Translations under genes and position numbers: made by a program
Source of the DNA: Acidiferrobacteraceae bacterium
GTDB lineage: Bacteria; Pseudomonadota; Gammaproteobacteria; Acidiferrobacterales; Acidiferrobacteraceae
Assembly (NCBI GenBank): GCA_027343725.1
Contig: DAHWKH010000026.1
Span: 1 to 22,787, forward strand
Direction of reading: 5' to 3'
Length of the DNA stretch: 22,787 nt
Part shown: positions 7,420 to 14,375 of the stretch, piece after piece
How positions within the stretch are numbered: the first letter of the stretch is position 1
Layout of the letters: the number at the start of each line of letters is the position of its first letter
Notes under the pieces: model-generated
The model's database searches: none
Seen by the model: the letters and a program-made list of their open reading frames with translations, nothing else
Told to the model about the DNA's origin: nothing

Positions 7420-7875
7420 TCAGGCCGAAATGGTGATCTTCTTCGGCTTGACTTCTTCTGCCTTCGGCAGGGTGAGTTCCAGGACACCGTCTTTGTAGTT
7501 CGCCGCGACCTTCTTGTCGTCGATGTGCGAGCCCAAGCGGACGCTGCGGGTCAGCTTCCCGTAGCAACGCTCTTCGCGAATCACGCGGTCCCCGGATTGT
7601 TCCTCGTGCTCCCGCTTCACTTCGCCGCAAATGGTGAGCACGCCGTCTGCGAGCGTGATATCGATGTTCTCGCGCGCGACCCCCGGCATGTCCATGCGGA
7701 TGACATACTCATTCTCGCGCTCCGTCACGTCCATGGCGGGTACGCTGCCGCTCACCCGCGGGCTCGGCTCGAGCATGCGCCGCGCCGGGCGGAAAAAGCC
7801 TTCGAGCAGGTTGTCGAGTTCGTCGTTCACAAGCGTCCATCCCGAGTTCGTCGGGGTCTGCATTAAAGCCGTCAT
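7420..7875 (-). CDS. Small heat-shock protein (Hsp20 / alpha-crystallin family)
   Basis: The 151-residue product is an ATP-independent holdase chaperone of the cytoplasm. The alpha-crystallin domain spans about 46-140 (PAMDVTERENEYVIRMDMPG, then GVLTICGEVKRE, and the signature GVLELTLPK near 130-138). It ends in a short tail with the ITI motif (147-149) used for oligomer assembly. The N-terminal arm of about 45 residues contains GFFRPARRM. The start at 7875 follows a very strong ribosome site, AAGGAGGTGA. An in-frame ATG further upstream would place that site inside the coding region and is rejected. A near-consensus heat-shock promoter lies about 55-85 bases upstream, and a terminator follows the stop. 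Confidence 0.95.
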   Translation of the reverse strand: MTALMQTPTNSGWTLVNDELDNLLEGFFRPARRMLEPSPRVSGSVPAMDVTERENEYVIRMDMPGVARENIDITLADGVLTICGEVKREHEEQSGDRVIREERCYGKLTRSVRLGSHIDDKKVAANYKDGVLELTLPKAEEVKPKKITISA

Positions 7876-7880
7876 AAGAG

Positions 7881-7890
7881 TCACCTCCTT
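7881..7890 (-). promoter_or_regulatory. Strong ribosome-binding site of hsp20
   Basis: AAGGAGGTGA on the minus strand is fully complementary to the 16S rRNA 3' end and is spaced 5 bases from the ATG at 7875. It decides the start codon. Confidence 0.8.
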
Positions 7891-7930
7891 CGTCATGTCA
7901 CTCGCCGGGACACCCTTCCCGGCCCGCCTT

Positions 7931-7959
7931 ATCTGGGGCCCGCGGGGCGGTTTTTCAAG
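7931..7959 (-). promoter_or_regulatory. Heat-shock (sigma-32-type) promoter of hsp20
   Basis: On the minus strand, CTTGAAA (7959-7953), a 14-base GC-rich spacer and CCCCAGAT (7938-7931) give a full match to the RpoH -35 (CTTGAAA) and seven of the eight written -10 positions (CCCCATNT). The predicted start lies about 50 bases before the hsp20 ATG. Family knowledge makes hsp20 an expected RpoH target. Confidence 0.85.
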
Positions 7960-7986
7960 CGGGGAAAAGGCCCAGATCGCCCTGCC

Positions 7987-8007
7987 GGGGCCGCCCGGGA
8001 CGGCCCC
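7987..8007. repeat. Perfect 7-bp inverted repeat (GC hairpin)
   Basis: GGGGCCG (7987-7993) pairs with CGGCCCC (8001-8007) around a 7-base loop. No T-run follows on either strand, so it is unlikely to be a terminator. It lies between the heat-shock promoter and the FNR-like box. It could be a chance product of high GC. Confidence 0.4.
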
Positions 8008-8040
8008 GTCCGGACCGGGGTCCCGGCCGCCGCCGGATCG

Positions 8041-8054
8041 CTGATCTGCGTCAA
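8041..8054. promoter_or_regulatory. FNR/Anr/FixK-like operator
   Basis: CTGATCTGCGTCAA differs from the FNR-family consensus TTGAT-N4-ATCAA at one base in each half, and the TGATCTGCGTCAA core is a common form in proteobacterial Anr/FixK sites. Its centre (8047.5) is 41.5 bases before a start that would be set by the -10-like TGTGAT at 8077-8082 (four of six) on the plus strand. That is the classic class II activation geometry, pointing at the CBS/H+-ATPase genes. It could also influence hsp20. Confidence 0.5.
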
Positions 8055-8167
8055 AGCGCGCCCGGGCCCAGGATGGTGTGATCGCCCCTGGGGTCGGCCT
8101 CAGGGGGTCGTGTGCGCCATCGATTCCATGCTCTGCGAAGCGTATTCGGGATGGCTTTCCTTCCGAC

Positions 8168-8196
8168 TTGATCCGCAAGACGCACGGTCCTATAGT
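8168..8196 (+). promoter_or_regulatory. Candidate sigma-70 promoter of the CBS gene
   Basis: TTGATC (8168-8173), a 17-base spacer and TATAGT (8191-8196) match the consensus at four and five of six bases with ideal spacing. This would give a leader of about 135 bases before the ATG at 8338. It lies at the edge of an AT-rich segment. Confidence 0.5.
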
Positions 8197-8337
8197 CGAG
8201 ATGTACTTGAAAAAACGCTGGAATATCCGGGATTTTTATGCATTTATAAAATTCCCCGTCGAATATCATGGAGTCCTTATAGTCCGATCGTTTTCCGACT
8301 CTCAGCACACCGCCCGCGGCGGATAGGGAGAAACAGC

Positions 8338-8829
8338 ATGCACGTGAAAGATGTCATGACGACCAAAGTCAAAACGGTGAGACCCGATAGCGCGGTCCGC
8401 GACGTCGCCACCCTGCTCGGCTTTTACCATATCAGCGGATTACCGGTGGTCACCGAGGATGGGACGATCGTGGGGGTCGTGTCGGAAAAGGACATCTTGC
8501 GCGCGATGTACCCAAAGATCGACGACGCGATCCAAATCGCGGCCTCGGTGCACTTCGATGACCTCGAGGCGGAATTCCGCGACGTCCTCGATGCGCGGGT
8601 CTCGGAATTCATGACGACGCACGTCTTCACCGTGAACCCGGACGATCAGATCCTGCGCGCCGTGGCGGTCATGATCGCCCACAAGATCCGCCGCATCCCG
8701 GTGGCGACCGACAAAAAACTCGTCGGCATCCTGAGCATCGGCGACGTGCATAAGGCGGTCCTGAAGGAGACCTTCGACCGCAAATTCGACAAGGATGTGA
8801 CGCGCATCGATCTCAAACCGCGCAAGTGA
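8338..8829 (+). CDS. CBS-domain-pair protein
   Basis: The 163-residue protein consists of two CBS motifs and little else. The first is about residues 1-60 (VKDVMTTKVKTVRPDSAVRDVA to GIVSEKDIL-like text, here GVVSEKDIL). The second is about 90-150 (VSEFMTTHVFTVNPDDQI to GILSIGDVHKAV). Such paired CBS modules bind adenosine nucleotides or SAM and usually report energy state to a partner. No catalytic domain, signal peptide or membrane segment is present. The start follows AGGGAG (8325-8330). The frame is open upstream to 8110, but that part is AT-rich leader with no domain. The H+-ATPase gene begins 53 bases later with no terminator between, so the two are probably one transcript; regulation of the pump is inference. 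Confidence 0.9.
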   Translation: MHVKDVMTTKVKTVRPDSAVRDVATLLGFYHISGLPVVTEDGTIVGVVSEKDILRAMYPKIDDAIQIAASVHFDDLEAEFRDVLDARVSEFMTTHVFTVNPDDQILRAVAVMIAHKIRRIPVATDKKLVGILSIGDVHKAVLKETFDRKFDKDVTRIDLKPRK

Positions 8830-8882
8830 AAGGGGCCGAAACGGCATTCCGAATGAACGGGTCATGATCAAGGGGGCAGTCG

Positions 8883-11219
8883 ATGGGCGAAGGGGCCAAA
8901 AATCAGGCGGCGGGGCAAGCCATTAACAAGGCGGGTTTGAGCAGCGCGGAGGTTACGCGCCTTCTGGCCGAATACGGGCCGAACGTGATCGTCGAGGATA
9001 AACCCAACCCGCTGCGGCAGTTCTTCAAGAAGCTCTGGGGCCCGGTCCCGTGGATGCTGGAGGCGACCCTTGTCCTGGAGCTCATTCTCGGCAACCGCAT
9101 CGAGGGCCTGATCATCGCGTTTTTGCTGGTCTTCAACGCGATCCTCGGGTTCATGCACCAGCAACGCGCGCAAAACGCCCTGAACATGCTGCGCAACAAA
9201 CTGCAGATCATGGCGCGCGTGCTGCGCGACGGGGCCTGGATCCAGGTGTCCTCGGCGGACCTCGTGCCCGGCGATTACGTGCACCTGCGGGTCGGGGATT
9301 TCGCGCCCGCGGATCTCACGATCGTCGAGGGACAGGTGCTGGTCGACCAGTCGGCGTTGACCGGGGAGTCGGTGCCGGTCGAGCGCGAGCCGGGGGAGCC
9401 CGTCTATTCGGGGTCGGTCTTGAGGCGCGGCGAGGCGAGCGGGCAGGTCACGGCGACCGGCAGCCGCAGCTATTTCGGCAAGACCGCGGAGCTCATGCGC
9501 GGGGCCGGCAGCCGCAGCCACGCCGAAGCGCTCGTGATGTCGATCGTGCGCTACCTGCTCTTGATGGATGGGGTGCTCGTGGTCGCGATCCTCGCCTACG
9601 CGCTCATCACCGGCCTGCCGCTCCTGCAGGTGATGCCGTTCGCCCTCATCCTGCTGGTCGCATCGGTGCCGGTGGCCCTGACCGCGACCTTCACTCTGAC
9701 CAGCGCCGTGGCATCGCTCGATCTCTCGGCCAAGGGGGTGTTACTGACACGCCTCGCCGCGGTCGAGGAATCGGCGGCCATGAACGAACTCTGCAGCGAC
9801 AAGACCGGGACCCTCACGCTGAACGAGCTGACGCTCTCGGCGATGCAGGCGGCGGACGGCGTGGATGACGAGGAGCTCCTCCTGATGGGGGGTCTGGCCA
9901 GCGACGAGCGCACCCAGGACCCGCTCGACAAGGCGATCCTGCAAGGCCTGAAGGAGAAGGGCGTGAGCCTGCCGGAGAAGACCGGCTTTACACCCTTCGA
10001 TCCCGGCACCAAGCGCTCGGAAGCCACCTTCGAACGCGCCGGTGCCGCCTGGCGCGCCATCAAAGGCGCGCCGCACGTCGTGGCGGAGATCGCCGGCGCC
10101 GGCGGCCACTTCTGGGAGGAGGCGATCGCGGACCTCGCGGCAAGCGGCGCGCGGGTTCTCGGTGTCGCGGCCGGCCCCGAGGGGCGGCTTGCCTTCCTCG
10201 GGCTGATCGCGCTCGCCGACCCGCCGCGACCCGAGGCGCGCGGCATCATCGCGGAACTCCGTAAGCTCGGGGTGCGCGTGCGCATGGTGACGGGCGACAG
10301 CCTCGCCACGGCGCGGGTGGTGGCGGCGGAACTCGGCATGGAAGGCGTCCACATCGGCGGGCGTGAGGAAATCGGCAAGGGGCAGATTTGCGACATCTAT
10401 GCCGGCGTCTACCCGGAGGACAAATACCGTTTGGTCGAGACCTTTCAGAAGATCGGCCATACCGTCGGCATGACGGGCGACGGCGTGAACGACGCGCCGG
10501 CCTTGAAGCAAGCGGAGGTGGGGATCGCGGTCTCGAGCGCAACCGATGTCGCCAAGGCCGCCGCCAGCATGGTGCTGACCGAGCCCGGCCTGAACGGCGT
10601 GGTGGAGGCGGTGAAGACCGGCCGGCGCGTGTACCAGAGGCTCCTCACCTACACGCTCAACAAAATCGTGAAGACGATCCAGGTGGCCGTGTTCCTGAGC
10701 TTAGGCCTGATCCTCTTCCGGCAGTTCGTCGTGACGCCCCTGCTCGTGCTGCTGTTGCTGTTCGCGAACGACTTCGTGACGATGTCGATCGCAAGCGACA
10801 ACGTGCGTGTGTCGCAGAGTCCGGATGTCTGGAACGTCAAGGTCCTCATCCGCACATCCTTGATCATCGCGGTCGCGTGGCTCGTCTACATCTTCGCCGT
10901 GTTCTTGGTGGGCAAGGACGTCCTGGATCTGCCGTTGCCGGCGCTCCAGACGCTGAGCTTCCTGGGGCTCGTCTTCTCGGGCCTGTCGAACGTGTTCCTG
11001 GTGCGCGAGCGTTCCTACTTCTGGTCCTCGCGACCCGGCGGATACCTCTTGCTGGCGACGATCGGCGACGTCATCCTGGTGTCGCTACTCGCGCATTTCG
11101 GGGTCTTCATGGCGGCCGTCGGGTGGGCAGACATCGCCATTCTGCTCGGATTCACGGTGATCTACATCGCCCTCTTGGATCTCATCAAGGTGCCCATGCT
11201 GAACGCCAAGACCGCCTGA
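8883..11219 (+). CDS. Plasma-membrane-type H+-transporting P-type ATPase (P3A)
   Basis: The 778-residue inner-membrane pump has the full P-type layout. Membrane helices M1-M2 lie near 52-95, and the actuator domain carries LTGES (159-163). M3-M4 contain the PVAL segment, and the phosphorylated aspartate is D306 in CSDKTGTLT. The nucleotide domain includes KGAP, and the hinge motif GDGVNDAP starts at 532. M5-M10 follow. D630 in FANDFVTMSI aligns with the proton-binding M6 aspartate of plant and yeast H+-ATPases (LLNDGTIMTI in AHA2), which supports protons as the ion. It lacks the long C-terminal autoinhibitory domain of plant enzymes. ATP-driven proton export fits pH homeostasis in an acid environment. 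A strong hairpin follows the stop. Confidence 0.92.
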   Translation: MGEGAKNQAAGQAINKAGLSSAEVTRLLAEYGPNVIVEDKPNPLRQFFKKLWGPVPWMLEATLVLELILGNRIEGLIIAFLLVFNAILGFMHQQRAQNALNMLRNKLQIMARVLRDGAWIQVSSADLVPGDYVHLRVGDFAPADLTIVEGQVLVDQSALTGESVPVEREPGEPVYSGSVLRRGEASGQVTATGSRSYFGKTAELMRGAGSRSHAEALVMSIVRYLLLMDGVLVVAILAYALITGLPLLQVMPFALILLVASVPVALTATFTLTSAVASLDLSAKGVLLTRLAAVEESAAMNELCSDKTGTLTLNELTLSAMQAADGVDDEELLLMGGLASDERTQDPLDKAILQGLKEKGVSLPEKTGFTPFDPGTKRSEATFERAGAAWRAIKGAPHVVAEIAGAGGHFWEEAIADLAASGARVLGVAAGPEGRLAFLGLIALADPPRPEARGIIAELRKLGVRVRMVTGDSLATARVVAAELGMEGVHIGGREEIGKGQICDIYAGVYPEDKYRLVETFQKIGHTVGMTGDGVNDAPALKQAEVGIAVSSATDVAKAAASMVLTEPGLNGVVEAVKTGRRVYQRLLTYTLNKIVKTIQVAVFLSLGLILFRQFVVTPLLVLLLLFANDFVTMSIASDNVRVSQSPDVWNVKVLIRTSLIIAVAWLVYIFAVFLVGKDVLDLPLPALQTLSFLGLVFSGLSNVFLVRERSYFWSSRPGGYLLLATIGDVILVSLLAHFGVFMAAVGWADIAILLGFTVIYIALLDLIKVPMLNAKTA

Positions 11220-11225
11220 GCCGGG

Positions 11226-11254
11226 CCCCGGGGCCTCCCTCGGAGGCCCCGGGG
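11226..11254. terminator. Bidirectional hairpin terminator between H+-ATPase and hslU
   Basis: CCCCGGGGCCTCC (11226-11238) and GGAGGCCCCGGGG (11242-11254) form a perfect 13-base-pair stem with a 3-base loop. It occupies nearly the whole 46-base gap between two convergent genes. Neither side has a true T-run, so it may act by stalling or as a transcript-end stabiliser. Confidence 0.7.
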
Positions 11255-11265
11255 GGCCTTGGCCC

Positions 11266-12609
11266 TCAGAGGATGTAACGCGCGAGGTCCTCGTCGCCGG
11301 CGAGCTCCGCCAGATGCTGATCGACGTAGGCGCGGTCGACGGACAGCGAGGCGCCGCTCTTGTCGGGGGCCTCGTAGGAGATCGATTCGAGCAATCGCTC
11401 CATCAGGGTATGGAGCCTGCGGGCGCCGATGTTCTCGGTGTGTTCGTTCACCTGGTGCGCAAGCTCGGCGAGGCGGCGCACGCCGTCGTCGGTGAACGTA
11501 AGCGTCAATCCCTCGGTGGCCATGAGGGCCGCGTACTGCTCGGTCAGGGAGGCGTGCGTCTCCTTCAGGATGCGCTCGAAATCGTCCGCCGTGAGGGCAT
11601 CGAGTTCCACGCGGATGGGCAGGCGCCCCTGCAATTCCGGGATGAGGTCCGAGGGGCGCGCGACGTGAAACGCGCCGGAGGCGATAAACAGAACGTGGTC
11701 GGTGCGTACCATGCCGTATTTGGTGGACACGGTGGAGCCCTCGACCAGCGGCAAGAGGTCCCGTTGCACGCCTTCGCGCGAGACCTGGGCGCCCTGGTTC
11801 TCGGATTGCCCCACGATCTTGTCGATCTCGTCGATAAATACGATCCCGTGCTGCTCGACCCGTTCGACCGCGCGCGCCTTGAGGTCCTCCTCGTTGATCA
11901 AACGGCCGGCCTCCTCCTCCGTCAGGAGCTTCATGGCCTCGCGGACCTTCACCTTGCGGACCTTGGAGCGTTTGCCCCCGAGGTTCTGGAACATCCCCTG
12001 GAGCTGACTCGTCATCTCTTCCATGCCCGGGGGCGCGAAGATCTCGACCCCGGCCGGGTTCGCGCGCAGCTCGATCTCGATCTCGGTGTCATTCAGCTCG
12101 CCCGCCCGCAGGCGTTGCCGGAAACGCTGGCGCGCGGCCCCGCCGTCGTGATCGGCATCGCCCTGTCCGAGCCCGTAGGCGCTCTCCCGCGAGCGCGGGA
12201 CGAGCGCGTCCAGAACGCGCTCCTCGGCGGCGTCCTCGGCCTGTGCCTGCACGCGCTCCATGTCCTGCGAACGCATCATTTTCACGGCGATGTCGACGAG
12301 GTCGCGCACGATCGAATCGACGTCGCGCCCGACGTAGCCGACCTCGGTGAACTTGGTGGCCTCGACCTTGAGAAACGGCGCCCGCGCAAGCCGCGCAAGC
12401 CGGCGCGCGATCTCCGTCTTGCCGCAGCCGGTGGGGCCGATCATGAGGATGTTTTTGGGGGTGATTTCGGAGCGCAGCTCCGCATCCTTGACCTGCGCGC
12501 GCCGCCAGCGATTGCGCAAGGCAATCGCCACGGCACGCTTGGCGGCACGCTGCCCGACGATGTGCTTGTCGAGCTCCTGCACGATCTCACGCGGGGTCAT
12601 TTCCGACAT
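11266..12609 (-). CDS. hslU: ATP-dependent protease ATPase subunit HslU (ClpY)
   Basis: HslU is the AAA+ unfoldase that feeds substrates to HslV in the cytoplasm. The 447-residue product has the normal length. The Walker A loop GPTGCGKTE is at 58-66 (K64), and the Walker B motif FIDEID is at 258-263. The intermediate domain lies between them (about 110-240), and a sensor/C-terminal AAA lid follows with NIGARRLHTLMERLLE. The C-terminus ARYIL matches the conserved tail that inserts into HslV to activate it. The ATG overlaps the hslV stop by one base (TGATG), so the two are translationally coupled, as in most proteobacteria. Regulation is expected to be by heat shock through the upstream hslV promoter. 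Confidence 0.97.
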   Translation of the reverse strand: MSEMTPREIVQELDKHIVGQRAAKRAVAIALRNRWRRAQVKDAELRSEITPKNILMIGPTGCGKTEIARRLARLARAPFLKVEATKFTEVGYVGRDVDSIVRDLVDIAVKMMRSQDMERVQAQAEDAAEERVLDALVPRSRESAYGLGQGDADHDGGAARQRFRQRLRAGELNDTEIEIELRANPAGVEIFAPPGMEEMTSQLQGMFQNLGGKRSKVRKVKVREAMKLLTEEEAGRLINEEDLKARAVERVEQHGIVFIDEIDKIVGQSENQGAQVSREGVQRDLLPLVEGSTVSTKYGMVRTDHVLFIASGAFHVARPSDLIPELQGRLPIRVELDALTADDFERILKETHASLTEQYAALMATEGLTLTFTDDGVRRLAELAHQVNEHTENIGARRLHTLMERLLESISYEAPDKSGASLSVDRAYVDQHLAELAGDEDLARYIL

Positions 12610-13151
12610 CAGGAGGGTCTCAGTTCTTCGATCGTCAACTGGTGGTTGGTGTAAAGACAGATGTCGCCTGCGATATGCAGGGCCCGCTCGACCACCTCGC
12701 GGGCCGACAACTCGGTGTGCGTAAGCAACGCGCGCGCCGCCGCCTGGGCGTAAGGCCCGCCCGAGCCGATCGCGATCAACCCGTCCTCGGGCTCGATGAC
12801 ATCGCCGTTGCCGGTGAGAATGAGCGAGACCTCCGAGTCGGCGATCGCGAGCAAGGCCTCCAGGCGCCTGAGCAAGCGGTCGGTGCGCCAGTCCTTCGCG
12901 AGCTCGACCGCCGCGCGCGTCACATGCCCCTGGTGTTTCTCGAGCTTGGCCTCGAAACGCTCGAACAAGGTGAAGGCATCGGCCGTGCCGCCGGCGAAGC
13001 CCGCGAGAATGCGCTCCTTGTAGAGGCGACGGACCTTGCGGGCATTGGCCTTCATGATGGTTTGGCCCATAGTCACCTGGCCGTCGCCGCCGAGCGCGAC
13101 GAGCCCGTTACGCCGAACGGAGAGGATGGTCGTGCCGTGGAATTGTTCCAA
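12609..13151 (-). CDS. hslV: ATP-dependent protease proteolytic subunit HslV (ClpQ)
   Basis: HslV is the proteasome-like threonine peptidase of the HslUV complex. The 180-residue product begins MEQFHG followed by TTILSVRR. Removal of the first six residues would expose T7 as the catalytic N-terminal threonine; this short propeptide form is known from other proteobacteria, whereas E. coli has only Met. Later hallmarks are GGDGQVTMG, AGFAGGTADAFTLFERFE and AIGSGGPYAQAAA. The start codon is a rare TTG (13151-13149). It is chosen because the MEQFHG propeptide is conserved and because GGGAG lies about 9 bases upstream. A weak heat-shock-like promoter precedes it. Confidence 0.96.
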   Translation of the reverse strand: MEQFHGTTILSVRRNGLVALGGDGQVTMGQTIMKANARKVRRLYKERILAGFAGGTADAFTLFERFEAKLEKHQGHVTRAAVELAKDWRTDRLLRRLEALLAIADSEVSLILTGNGDVIEPEDGLIAIGSGGPYAQAAARALLTHTELSAREVVERALHIAGDICLYTNHQLTIEELRPS

Positions 13152-13182
13152 CTGCCGCTCCCGGAGAAACCTCGTCCGTGCT

Positions 13183-13211
13183 ATGTGGAGGCGCCCACGG
13201 CCAAAGACAAG
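13183..13211 (-). promoter_or_regulatory. Weak heat-shock-type promoter candidate of hslVU
   Basis: On the minus strand, CTTGTCT (13211-13205), 14 bases and CTCCACAT (13190-13183) match the RpoH consensus at four of seven and about five of seven informative positions. The position is right, with a predicted leader of about 25 bases before the TTG. Known RpoH control of hslVU in other bacteria raises the prior. Confidence 0.4.
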
Positions 13212-13421
13212 TCAGCGGTCGAGAAATCGGGTGTCTGTCACACGCCGCCCCTCGTCTTGACGGCGGGGTTCGTCGCCGGGCTCCCAGCGCACCGCGGTGC
13301 GCCGGTCCCCCTGCTTGCGGCGCACGACGCGCCGGCGCTCAGGCCCGCAATACGAGCCGCTCTTGACGATGGTCCGCGCAGCGGCCTTCTTTTTCTTGGT
13401 CTTTTTTCTGAACCCCCACAT
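13212..13421 (-). CDS. Small Arg/Lys-rich protein of unknown function
   Basis: The 69-residue product is strongly basic. The N-terminus is MWGFRKKTKKKKAAAR, and the rest carries arginine clusters: GPERRRVVRRK (26-36), GDRRTAVRWEP (38-48), PRRQDEGRR (52-60). There is one Cys (25), and no membrane segment or signal peptide. I do not recognise a named domain; the PERR and DRR clusters recall small basic proteins that bind nucleic acid or anionic surfaces, but this is only resemblance. The gene has a good purine-rich ribosome site (AAGGGGGG) and codon bias like its neighbours. It lies 60 bases before hslV and 63 bases after xerC, so it may be the end of the xerC operon or a separate unit. Confidence 0.65.
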   Translation of the reverse strand: MWGFRKKTKKKKAAARTIVKSGSYCGPERRRVVRRKQGDRRTAVRWEPGDEPRRQDEGRRVTDTRFLDR

Positions 13422-13484
13422 CGCTCAATCCCCCCTTCCTCCCCCGAAAGGCCCTTGCACGCTAGCACGCGCCCCAGAGACCCT

Positions 13485-14375
13485 TCAACGCGTTTTGCGG
13501 CGGGCGCGCGGATGGGTCTGATCGTACACCGCGGCGAGCCGCTGAAAATCGAGATGGGTATAAATCTGGGTGGTGGTGAGATTCTTATGCCCCAGGAGCT
13601 CCTGGACCGCGCGCAAATCACCGCTCGACTGCAGGACGTGGCTTGCAAACGAGTGTCTCAGCATATGCGGGTGCAGCGGCACGCCCAGTCCGCGCGCGCG
13701 CGCAAGCCACGCCAGCCGCTTTTGGATGGCGCGCGCCGACAAAGGCCTCCCGCCACGCCCCGGAAACAGCGGGCCCAAAGGCTCGGATGCTGCGCGCAAC
13801 GGGAGCCACGCGCGCAGCGCCGCCTCGGCCCCGGCGCCGATCGGCACGACGCGCTCGCGTTGCCCCTTGCCGAGCACGCGCACGAGGCCCTGCCCCAAAT
13901 CGAGTTCCGTGACCTTCAGGTTGACGAGCTCGGACAGCCTGAGGCCCGCGCCATAGAACAACTCCACGAGCGCGAGATCGCGGACCTCGATCGGGGTGCG
14001 TGCCGGCGCGTGCAAAAACCCCGCGAGCGCATCGACCGACAGATCGGCCGGCAGTCTGCGGGGGCTTTTGGGGGCGCGTACGGCGCGAAACGGACTCCCG
14101 GGAATGGCGCACTCGCGGTAGAGGGTGCGCGCGGCCGACAGCGCGCGCGCGATGCTGCGTCCGCCGAGCCCGGAACGGCTCAGGCTGGCGACAAAGTCAC
14201 GCGCCAGCGCCCCTGTCATCTGATCCGGCGAGGGGCATGCGCGAGCGCGCGCGAAGGCGCTCAGGCGCTCGAGATCGCGCCGGTAGGCCGCCACCGTGTG
14301 CGCGGAGAAGCGGCGCTCGGACGCGAGCCGCGTAAGGCACAGAGCGATCGCCGCGTCCCACGACGGCGTTGTCAT
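13485..14375 (-). CDS. xerC: Tyrosine recombinase XerC
   Basis: XerC acts with XerD at dif to resolve chromosome dimers at cell division. The 296-residue product has an N-terminal core-binding SAM-like domain (about 5-90) and a catalytic domain with the full residue set: R146 (GLRLSEL), K170 (LGKGQRERVVPIG), H237 and R240 (HMLRHSFASH), H263 (LGHKNL) and the nucleophile Y272 (TQIYTH). The ATG at 14375 overlaps the DUF484 gene stop (ATGA). The position at the end of the lysA-dapF-DUF484 operon is the usual one for chromosomal xerC in gammaproteobacteria. That argues against a mobile-element integrase, and no attachment site or phage gene is nearby. Confidence 0.95.
   Translation of the reverse strand: MTTPSWDAAIALCLTRLASERRFSAHTVAAYRRDLERLSAFARARACPSPDQMTGALARDFVASLSRSGLGGRSIARALSAARTLYRECAIPGSPFRAVRAPKSPRRLPADLSVDALAGFLHAPARTPIEVRDLALVELFYGAGLRLSELVNLKVTELDLGQGLVRVLGKGQRERVVPIGAGAEAALRAWLPLRAASEPLGPLFPGRGGRPLSARAIQKRLAWLARARGLGVPLHPHMLRHSFASHVLQSSGDLRAVQELLGHKNLTTTQIYTHLDFQRLAAVYDQTHPRARRKTR

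Larger units (their letters stand above)
7876..8337. other. Divergent regulatory spacer between hsp20 and the CBS gene
   Basis: This 462-base stretch holds no convincing gene. The left half (to about 8110) is very GC-rich and contains the heat-shock promoter, a hairpin-forming inverted repeat and an FNR/Anr-like box. The right half (about 8150-8310) is clearly AT-richer than anything else in the window and holds a sigma-70-like promoter. It also has two copies of TATAGTC (8191-8197, 8278-8284) and two of GAATATC (8221-8227, 8261-8267). A weak heat-shock-like element also occurs at 8206-8235 (perfect CTTGAAA, N15, CGGGATTT). Short frames crossing it on both strands look accidental. Confidence 0.7.

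Noticed and set aside
8051..8326. Two short overlapping frames on opposite strands in the hsp20/CBS spacer (about 82-85 codons)
   Set aside because: They have atypical codon use, no ribosome sites and overlap promoter elements; regulatory DNA explains the region better.
8110..8337. In-frame N-terminal extension of the CBS protein (76 more residues from an ATG at 8110)
   Set aside because: The CBS fold begins at MHVKDVM, a ribosome site AGGGAG precedes 8338, and the extension runs through AT-rich promoter DNA with no domain.
11314..12654. Long antisense frame opposite hslU, and similar ones opposite lon (20300-21571) and argB (6832-7866)
   Set aside because: Shadows of well-identified genes; the frames persist only because stop codons are rare at this GC content.
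13485..14375. Possible phage or integron integrase
   Set aside because: The tyrosine recombinase sits in the standard dapF-DUF484-xerC operon with neighbour-like composition and no attachment repeats.
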